This document shows, in pieces, positions 60,978 through 64,000 of a stretch of 64,000 nt of DNA (positions are counted from its first letter, which is position 1; every line of letters begins with the position of its first letter). Below the pieces are notes generated by a model. That model saw only the letters and a program-made list of their open reading frames with translations, was not told the origin of the DNA and did no database searches. The position numbers and the translations under genes were made by a program. Source of the stretch: RBG-13-51-18 sp963739395. GTDB lineage: Bacteria; Chloroflexota; Dehalococcoidia; Dehalococcoidales; RBG-16-60-22. The DNA is taken from NCBI GenBank assembly GCA_963739395.1, contig CAVUAE010000001.1, positions 310,001-374,000 on the forward strand. Direction: 5' to 3'.

Positions 60978-61658
60978 TTAGGATATCTTGATTAAACCCT
61001 GCTTGATAGCTACTACAACAGCTTCGGTACGAGCGTTAGCATTGAGTTTGCGTAATATAGAAGTTACGTGATTTTTAATCGTCTGTTCGCTAATACCAAG
61101 CTCGGCAGCTATCTGTTTGTTCAAGTATCCTTGTGCTATATATTCCAGGATTTCAATTTCCCTAGGGGTGAGAGGCGAGATAAAGGGTCCGGCTTCGGCG
61201 CGGGAGGTTAACTCCTGGAACTGCTGTAAAACATGCTCGGCAACCTTAGGACGGTTGGTTAGGCTTTCATTAATAGGATGCTCGCCTCTGGAGACACGCT
61301 TAATAGTCTCGATAAGTTGGGAGGCGGTAACTTCTTTATTCAGATACGCCACAGCCTGCGCCTTAATCGCCATAAAAAGCTGGTTATCATCCGGATTAGA
61401 AGTGAGAAGGATGACGCCGATGTTCGGCGAATGCTGTTTTATCTTACGTGCTAGGTCGAGACCAGTTTCCGACTGACCATCAAGGTCAAGCAGGACGACA
61501 TCCGGCGGCATTTTATCGACGGCTTTAAGTACATCGTCATTAATCCCAATTGTCCCTAAGACAACGATGTCTGCAGTATCCGAAAATGCCTGTTCAAGTG
61601 CCTGGAGAAATAATGATTGCTGGCTGATTACTAGTAGTTGTATCTTATTGTTATTCAT
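60978..61658 (-). CDS. NarL/LuxR-family response regulator
   Basis: 226 aa. An N-terminal receiver has LLVISQQSLFLQALEQA, the Asp in VVLLDLDGQ (about 58), TSNPDDN and the Lys in AYLNKEV (about 104). A GerE/LuxR HTH at about 160-222 has LTPREIEILEYIAQG and EQTIKNHVTSILRKL. It is preceded on the same strand by the GAF-GGDEF-HD-GYP gene (35-bp gap) and followed by mntP. The receiver lacks one of the usual N-terminal acidic residues (Ser-Gln where Asp-Asp is normal), so phosphorylation may be altered. Confidence 0.88.
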   Translation of the reverse strand: MNNNKIQLLVISQQSLFLQALEQAFSDTADIVVLGTIGINDDVLKAVDKMPPDVVLLDLDGQSETGLDLARKIKQHSPNIGVILLTSNPDDNQLFMAIKAQAVAYLNKEVTASQLIETIKRVSRGEHPINESLTNRPKVAEHVLQQFQELTSRAEAGPFISPLTPREIEILEYIAQGYLNKQIAAELGISEQTIKNHVTSILRKLNANARTEAVVVAIKQGLIKIS

Positions 61659-61693
61659 GGCTGTTCAACAGTTTAGGTAGCTAACGAAGCCTC

Positions 61694-64000
61694 CTAACCG
61701 CTTTCCCTCCTCGCCTTTTGACTATCGTCATTAGTTTTCATTTTAAAAACAGAAGCAAATTGCTCAACAAGATATGGGTCATAATGAGTGCCGGCGCGTT
61801 TTTTAATTTCTTTAAGCGCATTATCATGTGTAATCGTCTCGGAGTACGACCTATCCGAAGTCATTACCGCAAACTCATTAGCGATTGCCAGTATACGTGA
61901 TATTATAGGTATATCTTCGCCTTTTTGTCCATCGGGGTAGCCAGTGCCGTCATAATTTTCATGGTGATGCAAAATAGCATCAACGCAATGAGAAAGTTGA
62001 GGAATCTGTCTAATTATATCTGCTCCTAACTTAGGATGAGTTTTGATTATCTGCCATTCTTTTTCTGTTAATTCTCCAGATTTACTTAATAACTCACTAT
62101 TAATGGCTATCTTGCCGATATCATGAAGCATGGCACATGTTTTGAGTTTTTTGGTTTCCTCTTCATTGAATCCTATAGCTTTCGCCAGGGCTAAAGCATA
62201 TCCAGCAACTTTTTTGGAATGCTTTGCAGTATAGTAGCTCCTGGAATCGACCATATCAGACAAAACGTTAACCAGACCAGACAGCTTGGCGTCGAATACG
62301 TCGGATTTCTCCATTGCCTCATCTAATGCTAACCCGGAGAGAGTTCCAGAAGCACATAGAGTTTGATTACGACCATTGCGTTTGGCACGATAAAGAGTTA
62401 CATCCGCTGAGGCAATGATATCCGTATGGGATATACCATCATCTGGCCAGCATGCTAGACCAATACTGGCAGTAATATTTATTTTGCTGGAATCTATACC
62501 CTCACCGATTTTCTCGCGTACCCTCTCTAATACTAAAAGAGCATCCTCCACGGATGTTTGCGGTAATAGTACAGCGAACTCATCGCCGCCATAACGGAAA
62601 GCATAATCGGAGGTTCTGACGGAAGATTTAATGTTATGACCAACGATTCTCAGAAGTTCATCGCCAGCGAGATGACCATAGGTATCATTGTATTCTTTAA
62701 ATGAGTCGAGGTCGAGAATAGCTAAGGAAAAGGCGCCGCCGTAGCGGGAATGTCGGCTGATTTCGCTATCAATCATTTCATCGAGAGAGCGGCGGTTATA
62801 TAAGCCGGTAAGCTCATCGATACGCGCCTTCTTTTCCGCTTTAGCGTACATCTGGGAGTTTTCCAGAGGCATAGCTATTTGCGAAGCGAGCTGTTCCAAA
62901 AGTCTAATATGTCGTTGCGTAAAAGCATAGGGCGTTTTACTGCCCAGAACAAAACTGCCAATAACCTTGCCCTTAGCAATCAAGGGCAGATAAGCTGTTG
63001 AACGTAGACTGTGTTTATAGAAGAAATCGCTGGTAGTAAAATACCGTTCTTGAGCAAGGTCAGGTTCAAGGAACGGTTTCTTTTGGGAGACAACCCAGGC
63101 CGTACCGGTTCTTTCCATAGGTATCCTATCGCCTATTTGGTATGCAGAAGTTTCCGGTGCGGATAGTGCTACACAGACAAACTCGTTTTCATGAATGAGA
63201 ACGATAGTTGCCCAAGTGACATCAACCACCTTTTTTAGCTCATCGATAAAGCTACCGAATATTTCTTGAATATCCAGACTCGATGCAAGAATCATACTGG
63301 AATTATTGATTACTGATAACTCTTGCTCGCGCTCTCTAAGCTGTTCACGGAGGAACTCTTTTTCCATGCTTACTGCTACGCGGCTGGTGGCGTTTTCGAT
63401 GACATGGATGTCCTCCAGCGAATAATGTCCGGATTGTTTTTTACCAAGCACTAGAACAGCAATAAGTCGTTCACGGCTTATCAGTGGTATAAACATCGAT
63501 ATATTATTTGATTCAATTTCTTCTCTTTCCTGCGGCCATAGATTTATAAACGAGGGAAGAACGGCTAGATTTTCTTTAGCGATGTATTTTTGTTCTTTTT
63601 CTAAATATCTGATGATAGGATTGTTCGGTCTAAGTCTAAAAGTGGCTAATCGATTATTTTCCTTAGGTTCATAGAAATGAGCCGTCAAATCTCCAGTATC
63701 AGCTTCGGGGAAGAGTAAACAGGCCTGTTTAGTGTTAAGCGCTTGTACCAGCAGGTTTAATAATTCACCGCCTTGCTCTTCAAGACTAAAAACATTATGT
63801 ATTTTATTGATGAATTCATTAAGCTTTAGTTGAGCGTTATAACTGGAACCCTGGAAAGCGCGACTCATCCAATCGAAAAGGCGGTCGCGTATAAAATAAA
63901 TAAAGAAAGCTAAACCAAGCGCTAATGCGGCTGCAACAACAGAACCTAAAACATCCAGTTTGAACCCAAAAAGTTCCTGTCCGATAACTAATAACTGCCA
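61694..64000 (-). CDS. Membrane-anchored GAF-GAF-GGDEF-HD-GYP protein, partial
   Basis: The frame is open to the right window edge, so at least 768 aa are visible and the start lies outside. A 44-residue stretch before the internal Met at 63868 contains a membrane helix (SVVAAALALGLAFFIYFIRDRL), fitting an N-terminal membrane region. Two GAF-like domains follow (roughly 65-220 and 235-390 of the visible part), then a GGDEF domain with intact GGDEF and an RTSD I-site five residues before it, then an HD-GYP domain with HDIGK and HHHENYDGTGYP. It could both make and degrade cyclic-di-GMP. Probably co-transcribed with the NarL-type regulator and mntP. Confidence 0.88.
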   Translation of the reverse strand, partial: WQLLVIGQELFGFKLDVLGSVVAAALALGLAFFIYFIRDRLFDWMSRAFQGSSYNAQLKLNEFINKIHNVFSLEEQGGELLNLLVQALNTKQACLLFPEADTGDLTAHFYEPKENNRLATFRLRPNNPIIRYLEKEQKYIAKENLAVLPSFINLWPQEREEIESNNISMFIPLISRERLIAVLVLGKKQSGHYSLEDIHVIENATSRVAVSMEKEFLREQLREREQELSVINNSSMILASSLDIQEIFGSFIDELKKVVDVTWATIVLIHENEFVCVALSAPETSAYQIGDRIPMERTGTAWVVSQKKPFLEPDLAQERYFTTSDFFYKHSLRSTAYLPLIAKGKVIGSFVLGSKTPYAFTQRHIRLLEQLASQIAMPLENSQMYAKAEKKARIDELTGLYNRRSLDEMIDSEISRHSRYGGAFSLAILDLDSFKEYNDTYGHLAGDELLRIVGHNIKSSVRTSDYAFRYGGDEFAVLLPQTSVEDALLVLERVREKIGEGIDSSKINITASIGLACWPDDGISHTDIIASADVTLYRAKRNGRNQTLCASGTLSGLALDEAMEKSDVFDAKLSGLVNVLSDMVDSRSYYTAKHSKKVAGYALALAKAIGFNEEETKKLKTCAMLHDIGKIAINSELLSKSGELTEKEWQIIKTHPKLGADIIRQIPQLSHCVDAILHHHENYDGTGYPDGQKGEDIPIISRILAIANEFAVMTSDRSYSETITHDNALKEIKKRAGTHYDPYLVEQFASVFKMKTNDDSQKARRESG

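Noticed and set aside
1..64000. CRISPR array, rRNA genes, prophage structural genes, reductive dehalogenase
   Set aside because: No regular direct repeats with spacers, no rRNA sequence, no capsid/terminase/tail motif and no RdhA-type Fe-S/corrinoid enzyme was seen on either strand.

Overview
The window looks like chromosome of an anaerobic bacterium of the Chloroflexota, most likely class Dehalococcoidia. This is an inference from gene content. Pointers are a Gram-positive type SOS box before lexA, the actinobacterial/chloroflexal VLRF1 release-factor family, DUF951 and DUF5679 mini-proteins, an eukaryote-type glycyl-tRNA synthetase, a DRG-like TGS GTPase, a DsrMK/DsrC redox module, a transhydroxylase-like molybdoenzyme, and families of dispersed intergenic palindromes. 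No rRNA, CRISPR array, transposase or integrase was seen. Both window ends cut a gene: a copper ATPase on the left and a membrane-linked GGDEF/HD-GYP protein on the right.

Layout. 1-6 kb (minus strand): a redox operon (C_GCAxxG_C_C protein, DsrM-like, DsrK-like, DsrC) followed by a CopA-type ATPase whose first metal-binding motif contains an in-frame UGA. 6-9.8 kb: a chagasin-type inhibitor lipoprotein, then mutS2 and a VLRF1 peptidyl-tRNA hydrolase-like gene. 9.8-22.4 kb: sirtuin, small zinc ribbons, a two-gene steroid/terpenoid-like reductase operon, transporters, glyS with a GNAT-HAD-GNAT cluster, sbcD, and a PadR/MFS divergent pair.

22.4-28.9 kb looks like an old island. A decayed copy of the 3' part of tRNA-Thr(CGT) lies at 22402-22451, and the intact gene lies in the same orientation at 28804-28878. 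Between them, all on the plus strand, are a GT-C membrane enzyme, a fused tandem MarR regulator, an excisionase-like HTH protein, a membrane-anchored DUF4430-like surface protein and a BacA/Rv1819c-like ABC transporter. The last two could form a corrinoid capture and uptake pair (inference).

29-36 kb: a complete Opp/Dpp-type importer, with the binding protein convergent to the permease/ATPase operon, whose leader carries a terminator-like hairpin. 36-51.6 kb: mostly housekeeping metabolism (pyrF, pfk-fba, argC, pabB-pabA-pabC, purF, lexA with SOS box, ilvE) plus membrane transporters. 51.7-64 kb: tRNA-Phe and tRNA-Gly, a repeat-rich spacer, an orphan molybdoenzyme, exonuclease III, a HAD phosphatase, an unknown helical protein, a DRG-like GTPase coupled to uvrC, mntP, a NarL-type regulator and the GAF/GGDEF/HD-GYP protein.

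The observations most worth a second look are the possible selenocysteine in CopA, the tRNA-bounded island with its DUF4430/BacA-like pair, the mutS2-VLRF1 ribosome-rescue neighbourhood, and the DsrMK-DsrC operon without dsrAB.
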